Shown here: positions 21,779-33,341 of the stretch, one piece after another
Numbering within the stretch: position 1 is the stretch's first letter
How the letters are laid out: every line of letters begins with the position of its first letter
DNA from: Cerrena zonata
Lineage: Eukaryota > Basidiomycota > Agaricomycetes > Polyporales > Cerrenaceae
Assembly: GCA_038087015.1 (NCBI GenBank)
Contig: JASBNA010000019.1
Span: forward strand, 558,001-622,000
DNA length: 64,000 bases
Direction of reading: 5' to 3'
The notes under the pieces: model-generated
What the model was told of the DNA's origin: nothing
Databases searched by the model: none
The model's input: only the letters and a program-made list of their open reading frames with translations
Made by a program: the position numbers and the translations under genes

Positions 21779-23859
21779 ATGGCAAACAAGAAAAAATCTC
21801 AGCAGAAGAAAAAGCAGCAGCAGCAACAGCAGGAAGCTGCAGACAAGCCTTCACCACAGAATGTACCTGTGCCACTGACACCGGTAGACTCGTAAGTTGT
21901 GAGTTGTATTGTAAAGTATATGTATGAACACTTTAGCCAAGTCAAGAAGCAGAAGAAACTACTGTCCTAGAAGCTTCCGAAACTTCTGCTGGACCTACCC
22001 CTCCTGAATCTGTGGATCCTATCAAGGAAGCGGAGAAAGTGAAAGAACAAGGGAATGTTGCTTTCAAGGCATCGAAGTACCAGGAAGCTATTGATCTATA
22101 TGGCAAAGCTATCGGTATGTCTTGCGTGTTGTTTGAGCACACGATCTCGAACGTACTAATACTTCCGTAGGATTCAATGGACTCGAGCCAACATACTACA
22201 CAAACCGAGCAGCCGCATACATGGCTCTCAAACGATTCAAGCCTGCCTTACTAGATTGCCAACAAGCAGCTAATCTTCAATCTAATTCTCCATCACCCAA
22301 AACTCTTGTTCGTCTAGCACGATGTCAGCTCTCAACAGGCTCAACAGCTCCTGCCCTATCTACTTTACGTTCTGTCTTGGCGATCGATAGCACAAATGCT
22401 GCTGCTTTACAGCTTCAGAAGAAAGTATTGGAGTTGGAAGCTCATTTGAGGAATTTCGAGGCGGCGAAAGGAAGGAAGGACTGGGGTATGGCAAGACTGG
22501 CTTTGGATAAGTGTATGCAGGCGATCGAGAGTGAAGGTGGGGATATTCCGTCGCAGTGGAGAGTATGGAGAATTGAGCTGGAGGTTGCGCGTGGAAACTG
22601 GGATGCTGCTGGTATGGCTGCAAAGTACGTTCGCCGGTTCTTAAACTAGCTCTGAATCTCTTCTGACTATACTTGATATATAGCGATGCTCTACGACTGG
22701 ACCCCACCTCACCAGATATTCTCACCTTGCGTGGTTCTATTCTTTTCCTCGCTGCCAAAACCGTATCAGCCCTTCAACACGTGTCTTCCGCACTTCGGCT
22801 AGACCCCAGCTACGAACCTGCTCAAAAATTGAGAAAGCGGATAAAGGACGTGGATCGTTTGAAGGAGGAAGGAAACGTTGCATTCAAAGGTGGAAAGTTG
22901 CAAGAAGCTGTCGACAAGTATTCAGAGGCTCTCGAGGTGTGTTTTAGTGATCTCGAAAACATTACCTTGGCTCATACAATGTTACCTTTTATAGCGGATA
23001 GGCGAGAGCGAGGAAGAGGGCAAAGGTGGACAGATACGCGCTATGCTTTTGTCAAACCGAGCGACTACTCTTGTTAAGGTACATATCTATCACTTACCAC
23101 TCCTTTCGATTCCGCTCACCTTTACCGTATGTGCAGCTTGAAAGATGGGATGACGCGCTAGCAGATACAGAAGGCTCCCTTGCACTCAATCCCACATATT
23201 TCAAAGCACTGCGTACTCGAGCACGTATCAACGTCCAACTCGAGAACTTCGACGCAGGTATCGCCGATTTCAAATCCGCGATCGAGCAAGCTCAATTCGA
23301 AGGAAGCGATGCGGACGTAAGAGCTTTGAAGGGCGAGCTCAAGAAAGCTGAGGTAGCGCTGAAGAGGAGCAAGACAAAAGACTATTACAAGATCTTGGGT
23401 ATTTCGAGAGAGGCGACGGAGAGTGAGATCAAAAAGGCGTACAGGAAGGAGAGTTTGAAACACCATCCGGATAAGGTACGTCCTGTGGCTTTGGGCACTA
23501 CGCATTTTCATTCCATTTTGGTTGTCTACTTTGTTCCTCTTGCGTCATGCAAATCATTCCCATCATTGGTCACTTTCATTCCGAGGCCGATCTTTCTGAT
23601 GCTGATCGACTTTGTCATTTCATAACAGGGCGGTGATGAAGAGAAGTTCAAACTGGCATCTGAGGCGTACTCGATCCTGTCTGACCCCGCGAAACGTGAA
23701 CGCTATGATAATGGTGAAGACGAAGATGGCATGAGCGGAATGGGCGGAATGGGTGGTGGGATGCACCCTATGGATCTGTCAGAGCTATTCGCTCAGTTCC
23801 ACGGGTTCTCCGGACATCCTGGCTTCAGTGGCGGACGAGGCGGAGGGTTTGCTTTCTGA
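21779..23859 (+). CDS. TPR/J-domain co-chaperone (DNAJC7 type)
   Basis: Seven exons (21779-21891, 21942-22114, 22171-22624, 22684-22936, 22995-23078, 23137-23475, 23629-23859) join to 549 codons. A Lys/Gln-rich start ([12 protein letters not shown]) leads to TPR units: [49 protein letters not shown], a second [20 protein letters not shown] block, [13 protein letters not shown] and [14 protein letters not shown]. The J domain follows ([19 protein letters not shown] with the HPD motif intact), then a Gly/Met-rich tail ([13 protein letters not shown]) and [11 protein letters not shown] plus C-terminal J domain is the DNAJC7/TPR2 arrangement, which passes clients between Hsp90 and Hsp70 in the cytosol. 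Length and order match the family. Confidence 0.95.
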
Positions 23860-25442
23860 AAGACCCGGACATGATGTCTCATAGAAATCTCCTGCTGGTA
23901 TATCTCAGCCTTGTTTCCATAGTTGCTTTCCTTGTCTCCTTGTTGCTTACCATATGCATTTGTGTTATGTTTTCATGTTTTCCCGTTTCGCCCTCCCGGT
24001 ATTTTTGCGGTCGAGCTCATCATAGGCAAGTGCTCATTTTGACGGTAACGATATCTGACCCCTACTGTGCTACTGACGACTTCTTTTCTCTCAGTCGTCC
24101 CTCAAGCTCCCTCTTCTTGGTGCGTGAAATAATACTCCAACCATCAGATTTCGTTCCTCACCGCATTCAATACTTGCGCAGACCTCTATCCCACCTGCCG
24201 TCGCCCGTCCTAATGGCCGAAATCCGATAACAAACAGGTTAATCATGAGAATAGCGCTTTAGGTAAGTGAAGGATTTGCTAGTAACCTGTGATCCTCATT
24301 TTTCCCGTCATAATTCAAACAGAGAACTCTCAAGGCCTGTGTTCATTGAGAGCCGTTGTCCTACTTGTTGCAGCCGTTGATAGGATCCCGCAAAGGGAAT
24401 AAAAAGTTATCTCGGTCGCAGTAACCGGACCCGCACGACAAAACCTCAGCACTTTATGTAAGTGATACTAGATTTTCCCTGCTAACCATCTGCTGTTGCC
24501 TTTCTCGTTATCAGCGTGGGCAGCTCTTCCGAACTAACGTGTGTATGTCGTGTTTACTGAGGTGTTGACGGTACTGCATATTCGATTTTCTGGAGTTCAC
24601 GATACTACAAGTGAGTGTGACGTGCTCGAAAAAAAATCACATCACCAATTGTACGTTTCTCTTGCAGTGGGTAATGCGTTTCCCAGCTGATTTTGATCTC
24701 TTTCTCGAAGCTTCAAACCTTCTCTGAAAATTACACCGTCACTCCAGATCCCTTAACTCAGATCTCACAGGGACGGTGATATCTTCGTAAGGAACCAACT
24801 CCATCTTCACGCTTCTCGCATTTCGGACATTACTTTTCCTCATCGATTATTTGAGCCGGCCGCTCAAAGATAATCTAAACTCCGTCACATGTGTGCCAAT
24901 GTGTATCATGCTGCAGGGTACCGTCCTCATGTACGTTCTCGTGGTTTTTTATATGAAACTTCTCTAACGTTGCGCTCATGAGAAGTGAGCCTTGACCGCC
25001 CTCAGTTTCCATCGGAAATACAAACATCATCTGTGAAAACCGGCCGAGAAAAATGCTCGTCATTATTCACCTCTGCAGTGTTCCTCACAATTCATTTCAT
25101 AGCCGAGAACGAAAGTCGTGTTAGTCAAGCCTACATTCTACATCAACTCGTGATAATCCAATGTCTTATCCTTGGTGTTCCTAGCCCGAGTCGAGTTAGC
25201 CAGTTTCATTGCGTCAATCGTCATTCATATCGATATCGGTAAATGTTGGTGACGTAGAGTTACTGAAATGCTGGCAATCTTTTACAGGACCACAAGTGCT
25301 AGGCAAACAGGTCCAACTCCAATTTGCATCTGAGACTGGTACGTTATGTTTCCGTATTCTTAGTTTTGTTACTCCAGCAGTAATGAAAGCCTCAAGACAG
25401 AGTCGAGTAATCCCTATCAATAACAAAGCAGAGACCGCCATA
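23860..25442. other. Long intergenic stretch before the tRNA gene
   Basis: About 1.6 kb. There are several GTAAGT-like and CAG sites but no frame joins into a recognisable protein, so an untranslated or very small transcript cannot be excluded. No repeats of note. Confidence 0.35.
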
Positions 25443-25526
25443 GCCGGGATAGCTCAGCTGGGAGAGCAACAGACTGAAGTTGACATAGATTTCTGGAGGT
25501 CCCGTGTTCAATCCACGGTCCTGGCA
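25443..25526 (+). tRNA. tRNA-Phe: tRNA-Phe (GAA) with an 11-base intron
   Basis: The acceptor arms GCCGGGA and TCCTGGC pair fully with one G-U. The D stem is GCTC/GAGC, the anticodon stem ACAGA/TCTGG has one mismatch at its outer end, the anticodon loop is CTGAAG+T with GAA at 34-36, and the T arm is CCGTG-TTCAATC-CACGG. The intron TTGACATAGAT lies one base 3' of the anticodon (37/38), the standard nuclear position. Removing it leaves 73 bases. Both internal promoter boxes are present. Confidence 0.93.
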
Positions 25527-25533
25527 CATTCTC

Positions 25534-25537
25534 TTTT
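25534..25537 (+). terminator. RNA polymerase III T-run
   Basis: A TTTT run begins eight bases after the discriminator base, and an eight-T run follows at 25567-25574. Together they would end Pol III transcription of the tRNA. Confidence 0.6.
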
Positions 25538-26591
25538 CCCCCAAGGGTCTCTCAATTGTTGGCTCATTTTTTTTGGAACCGCCATGGGTGCGTTATCTTT
25601 TCAAGAATTTCTCGGCTTTTGAAAGTTCCTCGTTTCTCCGACTTATACGAGACGTTTGTTTGTCATACCAGATTGAGATCTCCGGGACGTCGGACAATGC
25701 TTGCACATGATACTGCCATAAACGGATTGAGCAAACCAAACCGTACTTCTTGCTCATTTCTTTAGCGAGACCCAGAACACCACATTGAACTATCTTGCCT
25801 TCCCAATAAGCTTAGACCGATACTGTTAGCTATTCTGAAAAGCGATAACGTCAAGCACCCGATGTCCCTACGCCGATCGGTGAATGTGCATAACATCTGT
25901 CTCGTTAGCACTATCGCTCAACCGAATTCCCATCTACTCTTTGTTTTATTTTCTCACAGACGAAAGCCAGAAGCTATCGGTCCGGAATCGATGCCCTCAT
26001 TTTTTCCAGCTAGTATGGGTGTCGATAGGTGCATGTCCATCTCTTGCCCGGTCTGCGTGGTTTTTTTTGATTCTAGTCCTCTAAATCGAAACAAGATCGG
26101 GTGAATAGGCTGATCATATGCTCCATGTATAGTCATGGCCGTGTCCGGCACATCTTCTCGCCTCCCTGTGCCTCCCGACACCTGTTTGGCAACCACGTTG
26201 GTACCTGCTCGGTTATGCGACATTGCTTTCATTTACATGCAGTCTCATTTGTGAAGAGGTAGGATACACTAGTCTCCCTCTTTAGGGAGGCATCAAATCT
26301 CGAAGGATCTTATATAATTACACATATAATCACACATCGGTTGTAAGTGTTGGGATTCATCGGCGGAAGACCAATCAGAGGTGTTTCCGCGTTGGACTCG
26401 GGAACGATCAGTGACGGCATTTTCCTCGTAAAGACCGTTGATTGTTCGCGGAAATCAATTTCTGCTTCCCTAACGTACCAGGGCCTCCCTTATCCGCGCC
26501 TTCTGACACATCTCTCGGCGTCCTCAGAGGCATATAATCACTACTGGTAAATCAGTCTTGCCAGTCAATCCCCTTCTTCACTACTAACATC
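25538..26591. other. Intergenic, no supported gene
   Basis: About 1 kb of mixed sequence between the tRNA and the methyltransferase. Small ORFs overlap on both strands with no domain seen. Confidence 0.35.
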
Positions 26592-29329
26592 ATGTCTAAG
26601 ATACCTGCCTTCGCAGAAATTGACCAGCTGGTCTCATTAATAACCTCATCTGTTGAAACTATCAAGACACAATACGCCTCACTTGCTTCAAACCCTTCCA
26701 CGTTGGATCTTTCTCTCGACTCCACTGCCAAACATCCCCTCGACCTCAAAGCGGTACCCTCTGCGCTCCAGGATGCTTTCCGCACTCTCCAAGGATCTTG
26801 CGCCCAGCTGGAAAACATTGTGCTTCCACCTGCGTACACTATTGCCAGCGTATGTTGCTTTGTCTCATGCTTCAATCGGTTTCGTACTCAGTGCTGTGTC
26901 CCGATCATCCCTTGTTAGCTGTCTATGAATGTAAGTAACATATCCTCTGACGTCGACCATGTTGTAATCTCATTTCCCTCGTAGCATTTTACAGCTTCGT
27001 GTCTCAACGTGGCCGTCACCTCTAAACTGGCCGACCATTTACTTCCGGCGGGCCCTCAAGGTCTGCAAGTAAACAAACTCAGCAAATTGACCGGCATCAT
27101 CCCGAACAAGCTTAGCAGGGTGCTAAGGCTACTGGCCCACAAAGGATGCTTCAAGGAAGGTTAGTCCTATCCCGTTTGTAGATACTAGCCCCGTCATTGA
27201 TTAACATTTCACCTTCCCGATGTAGTTGAGCCTGACGTTTGGGCGAACAATCGTCTTAGCATGGAACTACTCTCTCAACAGCCCACAAGTGCGCTTGTAG
27301 GTCTCTTGTACGTATCACCAGGTCTTGTCTCTGGACAGTAGCGTGCTGACAATTCCCGCAATGATGGTTTCCCTGATAGTACGGATGAAGCTTATGTCGC
27401 CGGAACAACCCTCTCTTCGACACTTACCGACTCACACTACGGACCGTCCGTTCAGCTCAATGAGGCATCATGGAACCGTGCTATGAATTTTACAGGCACG
27501 TTGTGGGATTTCTATCAAAACGTCGATCCTGCACGAGGCCTGCGATTAGCGGAGGCGCAGATTGGCTACTGCCATGTACTAACGTTTGAAAGTGTCTTAC
27601 ACGGTGCGCCCAATCATTCTCACGTCCTCTTTCTGGCCGCATGGTATGAATGGATCTCATGACTTCGCTTTCAGGGTATCCCTTCAAGGATTTACCTACA
27701 GGCACCACAATTTGTGATCTTGGCGGCGGTTTCGGTCACGTCTCCATGCATATAGCTAAAGCTTGTCCTCAACTTCGAATCATTCTTCAAGACCAGCCCG
27801 GAACCATTGCTGCGGCCAAGTCATATTGGGAGAAGGGGGCCCCAGAAGTCGTTCGCGAGGGAAGAGTGGAGTTTATCGCAATCGATTTTATCACCCAGGT
27901 CCCGAAGCAGGGATGCGACTATTACTTCGTAAGTACTTAGTCGGTTTTTTTCGCACTTCGCATTGACAGGTGCCCATATTCCGCTTTTGGACAGATAAAG
28001 AACGTTGTCACGGCACGCAGGACGCTGTCTGACCGAGGGACAGACGGAGTACCGATTTGATCAAAGAGTGGGGATTTTCATCCTGCTCTGTCGGTCTGCC
28101 AGAAATAATAATAAATTTACAATATGTTACATAACCAGACTTCAAGTCTGTCAACGATTCATGTTTGATTACATAGACAGAATTAATATTACAATCTTTC
28201 CGCAGGATAAAGTTCTTTGCAAATTCCAAATCTTTGCAGCGGACAGATTGTTTTTTCCCATTCAATTGTGTAATCTGTCTTGGGAACCGATTCAGTATCC
28301 CTCTTTGAGTCTGTACAATAGGAAAATTGGGTTACTAATTGAAAATATGGTATCAAATCTTATCAATATACAGACTTGAAGTCTGGTTATGTAACATATT
28401 GTAAATTTATTATTATTTCTGACAGACCGACAGAGCAGGATGAAAATCCCCACTCTTTGATCAAATCGGTACTCCGTCTGTCCCCCGGTCAGACAGCGTC
28501 CTGCGCGCCGTGTGTGTGAGTTGGTTCCTTCCATTTTTGTAGTACATTCTGATTGTAAATTTCTGTAGGCATGATTGGCCAGACCATGATGTGGTCACAA
28601 TCTTATCAAATGTGAAGAAGGCGATGAAACCAACTTCACATGTTCTGATCCGTAAGTTCTCCGCTTTTGCCTCGTGGTGCGTAAATCGACATCTGGCCAA
28701 CTCACCTTGATGTGATAGACGAGTTTGTCATGCGATACGCGTCTAAGGATCCCGGATCTGAGGATGGCATCTTGAACAAGGTAACATACTTTCACACAAC
28801 TCACCTACCATCCTGATAAAGTACTGACATTCATCGATCCTATCATAGGCCCCTGAGCCTTTGCTCCCTAGTTATGGCGAAGGCCGGATTCTTCAATATT
28901 ACCTAGATATTGGAGTAAGTCGAATCGATCGATTATCGCGACTCAACGCATACTGACAATTACACTCACAGATGATGGTAAGCATGGGGCCGTTCTCGTA
29001 AAAGAGACAGTGACTCAATTTTACATCTTGTGATCAGAGTGTCGTAAATGCGAAAGAACGCACCCTCTCCGAATTCAAAGCGATTGCGTACGTTTTAATT
29101 CCCTTTATGCTTCATGGTACTGAACAACACATTGGCGGTCACGTCACACAGCGCCCAAGTTGGTCTCGAGCTAGACAAAGTGTGGGATTCAGGCTTGATG
29201 AACACCGTCGACTTCAAGCTCGGTGAATCACAATCTTCAGCACTACTTGGCAATCATAAGACCTCTTCAAAGACGCAACTCACTAGTGTCCTCACTGCTG
29301 CTGTCCCCGAACCCAAGACACATGCTTAA
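26592..29329 (+). CDS. SAM-dependent O-methyltransferase, interrupted by a MITE and a frame problem
   Basis: Recognisable exons are 26592-26849, a 12-base microexon 26919-26930 (LSMN), 26985-27159, 27226-27307, 27380 to about 27570, about 27650-27928, 27995-28008, then 28570 onward to TAA 29327-29329. The N-terminal part is the helical dimerisation and winged-helix-like region of class I fungal O-methyltransferases (CLNVAVTSKLADHL, NKLSRVLRLLAHKGCF). The SAM pocket is ICDLGGGFGHVSM, followed by LQDQPG, and the active-site strand IKNVV-HDWPDHDVV is complete only if 28008 is spliced to 28570. Two problems stand out. The frame between 27570 and 27650 cannot be joined by a normal intron. A 504-base inverted-repeat element also sits exactly at the 28008 donor. 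The gene may be inactive or alternatively spliced. The substrate is unknown. Confidence 0.75.
28009..28512. mobile_element. 504-base MITE with 143-base terminal inverted repeats
   Basis: The left arm 28009-28151 and right arm 28370-28512 are inverted copies of equal length with only a handful of mismatches. They begin CACGGCACGCAGG and end with its complement. The direct repeat TGT (28006-28008 and 28513-28515) flanks it as a 3-base target duplication. The interior (about 218 bases, AT-rich) has no coding capacity. A non-autonomous DNA transposon is the straightforward reading; the 3-base duplication resembles PIF/Harbinger-type elements, but the family is not proven. Confidence 0.85.
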
Positions 29330-29820
29330 TCCACCAATCTGGCATTCATTATAGTACCTGGACAAAATCAAATAATACCTGTCATATCTAGCCCTCAAAC
29401 GTTTTCCTCTCCGCGTCCCAAGTTCTGATCCCTTGCTTTGTTTGTATGTTGGCTATGCCCTAGCATGTTACTACCAATACCCGCGCAAATATCTCGAAAT
29501 AATATTGTACTTGTAACATGGTCATTTCAAACACGTTCTACTACACTGCATCTCAACTATCAACAATCAGTTATTCCGTCTAGTCCATTCAACCTGTACT
29601 CTGCTTGGGACCTTGGTAACTGTGACTCTACTAGATCAGCGCTCAGTCCCTGCTTGATACGTTCTACACTGTTAAGAGATGGCCTCCTTCTCCGAGAAAA
29701 GGTGACGTACTAGTACTGATTGCGTAGGGCTCGAGTCAGTGGCGAAGACATTGATGTTGAAGTGAGGTGTAGTGAGTACACCAGTAATTGCCGTAGTTTG
29801 ATGGTTGAGCTTTTTACGTA
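29330..29820. other. Convergent 3' flanks
   Basis: About 490 bases between the methyltransferase stop and the stop of the minus-strand DUF6534-type gene. No feature seen. Confidence 0.35.
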
Positions 29821-31545
29821 CTAGGTGACGTGAATTGAGCCTGAAAGTGCGTTTAGTTCATTGGGTATAGAGCGCTGACGGGAGAAGACATACGCTCCCA
29901 AGAGGGAATTGGCATACACTAGTAAGACGTAGACGTGTGTTCAGTGAGTACAAATAATTGAATTAAATAAGATTTCTTACATTTGCTGACAACAAGAACG
30001 ACCCCAGCAAATAACAAGCTATTTTCCATTGCGTGAAACTAATCACATGGGTCATTGCAGTAAGTGTACAGCTATTGATGAGCTAAGGGGATAGTTATGA
30101 GGTACCGTGATTATGATAGCGATCGACCCAAACCTGATGATTTAGTATTAGGGCGAGGTCGTATGTCGCACGTTGCGTTGAGTACTCACATGGTGATAGC
30201 ACCTGAGTTGACAGTATAGGCCATGATCCAACGGATAGCGTTATCAGTCCTATGAAAGATTGGTTCGGTAGATGGTCTTGAGCAGAATATGGCTCGGAAT
30301 CACCTTTCAACGCCTGTACGGTTTTGTTTCAGGAAGTAAATCATCATTAGTGCAATGGTTCCGTCCACCACCGCGGATAAGCTGTTGGCAACGATGACAG
30401 TTAACTATAATGACATCAGCCATTGCCTCGATGAAATTGAGTGTCAACTGACATTTGCCCAAGCATGGCTTCCGTGGAAGGAGGACCATGTACGATCCAC
30501 ACGCCTGCCAGTGAGAGGGTTATTTGGGCTATTCGACAGACAATAAAAGTGAAACATAACTCACGTATATGCAGCAGCGGCTGTTAATAATAGATTGTAA
30601 GTGCATTGTGATAATCATAAAATGGCAGAGTGCTCAACTGAAAAGAAAGCCTGTAAAAAAAGATATGTATCATGTATCACATGATGATAAATGTTATATC
30701 ATACCGATGCGAACAATAAGCAAACCAATCTGGAACATGGAGGGCAAAGATCAATGGCCATACAATTCGATCGTACAAAGTAACAGACCAGAGTACATGT
30801 TAGCAATCGGGACCTGCCACTCACTGACATGTTTTAGTAGCTTAAGGAAGAGTGTAGACATGAGGTCACGTACAGAACCATATCCGGCGTATGTAGAAGC
30901 TGTTGATGGAGTGAGACCATGACATTTAGAACGACTTGAACATCCCACCTTTGCGAAAGAGTCACAACAAGGTCCTTTAAAATCTTGTCAAAAGACTGAT
31001 GCAGGTGAATAGAACAAGATTACCCCCGAATATAGGCAGACCTAAGTTTCGGTGAACATTTTGTGTAAGGTCCAGACTGTATCCTCACTTACGGGTATAG
31101 ACCTATGACCCTGATAGTTAGTGTTTGTTTTGTCTAAGCTGCTGTTCGGTATGGGACGACTACTCACCAATCAATGGCCAGGATGGCTTTATAGTCCCCA
31201 AACGCAATCACGGAGTAGAAATACAATTGCCGGGTAATGAAAGCACTTTGGATAGTGTCTATTGTCCTAGAACGAATTCTTAGCCTTGGCTTTTTTGTAT
31301 AACAATATCAATAGAGAGGAGCCTACCAGATCGCGCATACCAAGCACTTCATCCAGGGTGGATCACGCTCAGAACGTATGATGTATACGTATGTTTGAAC
31401 GCAAGTGATTCCGTACAAGCTGCGAGTCCGTTAGGAGCATGCCAGGAAACCACAACGTGAGCACCAACATGTATGTTAGACATATACCGATTATCATCCC
31501 GCCTAGTAGGTCTCCCGCAGAGAGTGAGGGCTCGGAGGTGTCCAT
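29821..31545 (-). CDS. DUF6534-type seven-helix membrane protein, second copy
   Basis: ATG 31545 opens MDTSEPSLSAGDLLGGMIIG. After an intron comes YGITCVQTYVYIIRSERD with PPWMKCLV, then DTIQSAFITRQLYFYSVIAFG and KAILAIDW, a poorly resolved stretch (about 31160-30420), then VVDGTIALMMIYFLKQNRTGVER, RTDNAIRWIMAYTVNSGAIT, MENSLLFAGVVLVVSK and the family's YANSLLGAYVFSRQR signature. The tail ends SGSIHVT at TAG 29821-29823. Order and motifs match the gene at 8186-10077 and the agaricomycete DUF6534 family. Function is unknown. Small introns are frequent, and the middle could contain damage, which I cannot rule out without a transcript. Confidence 0.72.
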
Positions 31546-32480
31546 TTGAAAGAGTCATAGCCCTTGAACGCAGCCTTCGACGTCTGAAGTTGTAGGTAGG
31601 GTCGCGGTTAATCCCACGATGTGGGGACACGCCAATATGGTATCGCTTGCACTTCTGTACCCATTGGGAGCCCCGAGCCTAAAATACATCGCATGTTCAT
31701 TGGGTGGTCGGATCTAGTACAGGGAAGCATTGATCTACATCTGTCCAATCGCGACGTACTGATGTGTTGTAACTATACTGGATGGTGCACGCGCCTCAGT
31801 AGACCATCTCCATAGTGTGGCTAACGTATTGCTACCACACTGAGGTCTAAGAGCTTGATATGCGCTAACAGAATGTCTTTTGGACAATATAGTGACCTTG
31901 AAACCTTTAGGAGTGTCATAGCTAGAACAATTATAGTGATGGTCGTGATGATCTGACAGCGCTCCTATCTGACATCTCGGTAATCTACATCAAGGGTCTT
32001 GACTTTAAGTTCTTCTATATGCAATGGGAGTGTTACGATCGTGTCTGAGATGTGAATTTTGGAAAACTCACTACCGTCGATGCGAATTTGGGTATAACGA
32101 TATTACTATATATGGCATGTCGGATTTCCTTGCCGCTCGTAGCTCGGTCTTACGGATGTACATTCCATTTGATCACCAGCCAATATGAGCAACAGAAATC
32201 TGAAGTCAAAGTAGTCCTGCTGTCAATGGCAATATACGAGACACAAACTCAGCGCATTGTCTTGGGACTAGATTACATAACCAGTTAAGCGCACATAATT
32301 GTCCTTAAAGAGACGAGCCGCAGACGAGTTAATGACATCCTTGCACCCCTCCTTCACTAATACTACATGCTAAAGATTCAAAGGAGCTTTCAAATGTGAG
32401 TCCAACAATAATATCACTATACTCGAGTGTAATTTTGACCGGCGGGTCAATAATAGACTCTTTACTATTATCCAATCATC
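31546..32480. other. Divergent intergenic region
   Basis: About 930 bases between divergent genes. Short ORFs (for example 32052-32288) have no recognisable domain. It probably contains both promoters; I see no clear TATA element. Confidence 0.35.
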
Positions 32481-33341
32481 ATGTCTGCGACCGTTTTAAC
32501 TTCAAACCACAACGAAGCCCCTCTTCGCATTCGTGCTTCCGCTAGCCTTGTCCTTTCTACTAAGGAAAAGCACTCCAAGATACCCCAATCATCTAATATA
32601 CCACGGGTGCATATTGCCCATACAGCCACTTCGGCCAACACCTCTTTCACTGGCCCAAGTACAATTCCAATGTCATTCTCGCACGAAGTCTCTGAGCATG
32701 GTTCTCCCCGAAAACGTCTGAGAGCTGACAAGATGACCCCTTCATCGTCATCTTCTTCGTCAATTAGACGTTCGGAGCGGAGGAAAGTGCATCATCCTTT
32801 AGGACCTCGACACTTGGAATATGACTATCACCAGGCGCACGAAGAGTTGAGAGCGGCTACGATTCGAGCCGTCTACGAGATGGGTTACAAGCCTGTTAAA
32901 CAATCTCTAAACGGGCCTTCCACCCGAAGTAAATCGAACGCCACTTCCACACCCTCTAGACTCCCCACTGTCGCTGAAGTCCTCGCAGCCGATTTGCCCT
33001 ATGTCATCCAAGCTCGGCGCAAGCTTGACCAAGCTGACCGCGTCCTTCAAGAGGCTTTGTCTAATGGTCAATATTGGGATAACACGCCTGTGCCAGTATT
33101 CACAACTACTTTAGACTCGCCACCGAGCGTCCCGTCCTTCCTCCCGTCATTGCGAGACGATGAGGTCTCAGACTTCTCATCAGACTCATCTCTCTCTTCC
33201 TCTGCCTCTAGTAGGCTCAACTCTCGTCAATCCAGTATAGGTATGACCCCTCCTACTACTGTTGCATCGACTCCTGAACCCGAGACGACTAAAGAGTCTG
33301 CCAAACCGACTCAGTCTCGTAAGCGTCGACGTCAGGATTAA
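32481..33341 (+). CDS. Intronless Ser-rich, probably nuclear protein
   Basis: A single 286-residue open frame with C-ending codon bias and no intron, unusual beside its neighbours. It is Ser/Thr/Pro-rich and mostly disordered. A basic SPRKRLRADK cluster (near residue 75), an S-run with RRSERRK (near 95) and a C-terminal SRKRRRQD look like nuclear localisation signals. The most ordered part is residues 105-135 (YDYHQAHEELRAATIRAVYEMGYKP) and 165-200 (PTVAEVLAADLPYVIQARRKLDQADRVLQE), both amphipathic helices. I recognise no DNA-binding domain. It may be a transcription co-factor or a stress-related small nuclear protein; this is inference. Confidence 0.75.
   Translation: MSATVLTSNHNEAPLRIRASASLVLSTKEKHSKIPQSSNIPRVHIAHTATSANTSFTGPSTIPMSFSHEVSEHGSPRKRLRADKMTPSSSSSSSIRRSERRKVHHPLGPRHLEYDYHQAHEELRAATIRAVYEMGYKPVKQSLNGPSTRSKSNATSTPSRLPTVAEVLAADLPYVIQARRKLDQADRVLQEALSNGQYWDNTPVPVFTTTLDSPPSVPSFLPSLRDDEVSDFSSDSSLSSSASSRLNSRQSSIGMTPPTTVASTPEPETTKESAKPTQSRKRRRQD

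Noticed and set aside
28005..28534. Four small ORFs in the MITE
   Set aside because: They lie in the terminal inverted repeats or cross their borders and have no transposase features.
29860..29940. tRNA-like stretch near GGGTATAGAGCGC
   Set aside because: Stems do not pair; it is the terminal coding exon of the second DUF6534-type gene.
26592..33341. Secondary-metabolite cluster around the O-methyltransferase
   Set aside because: No synthase, P450 or transporter gene adjoins it; one methyltransferase is not a cluster.
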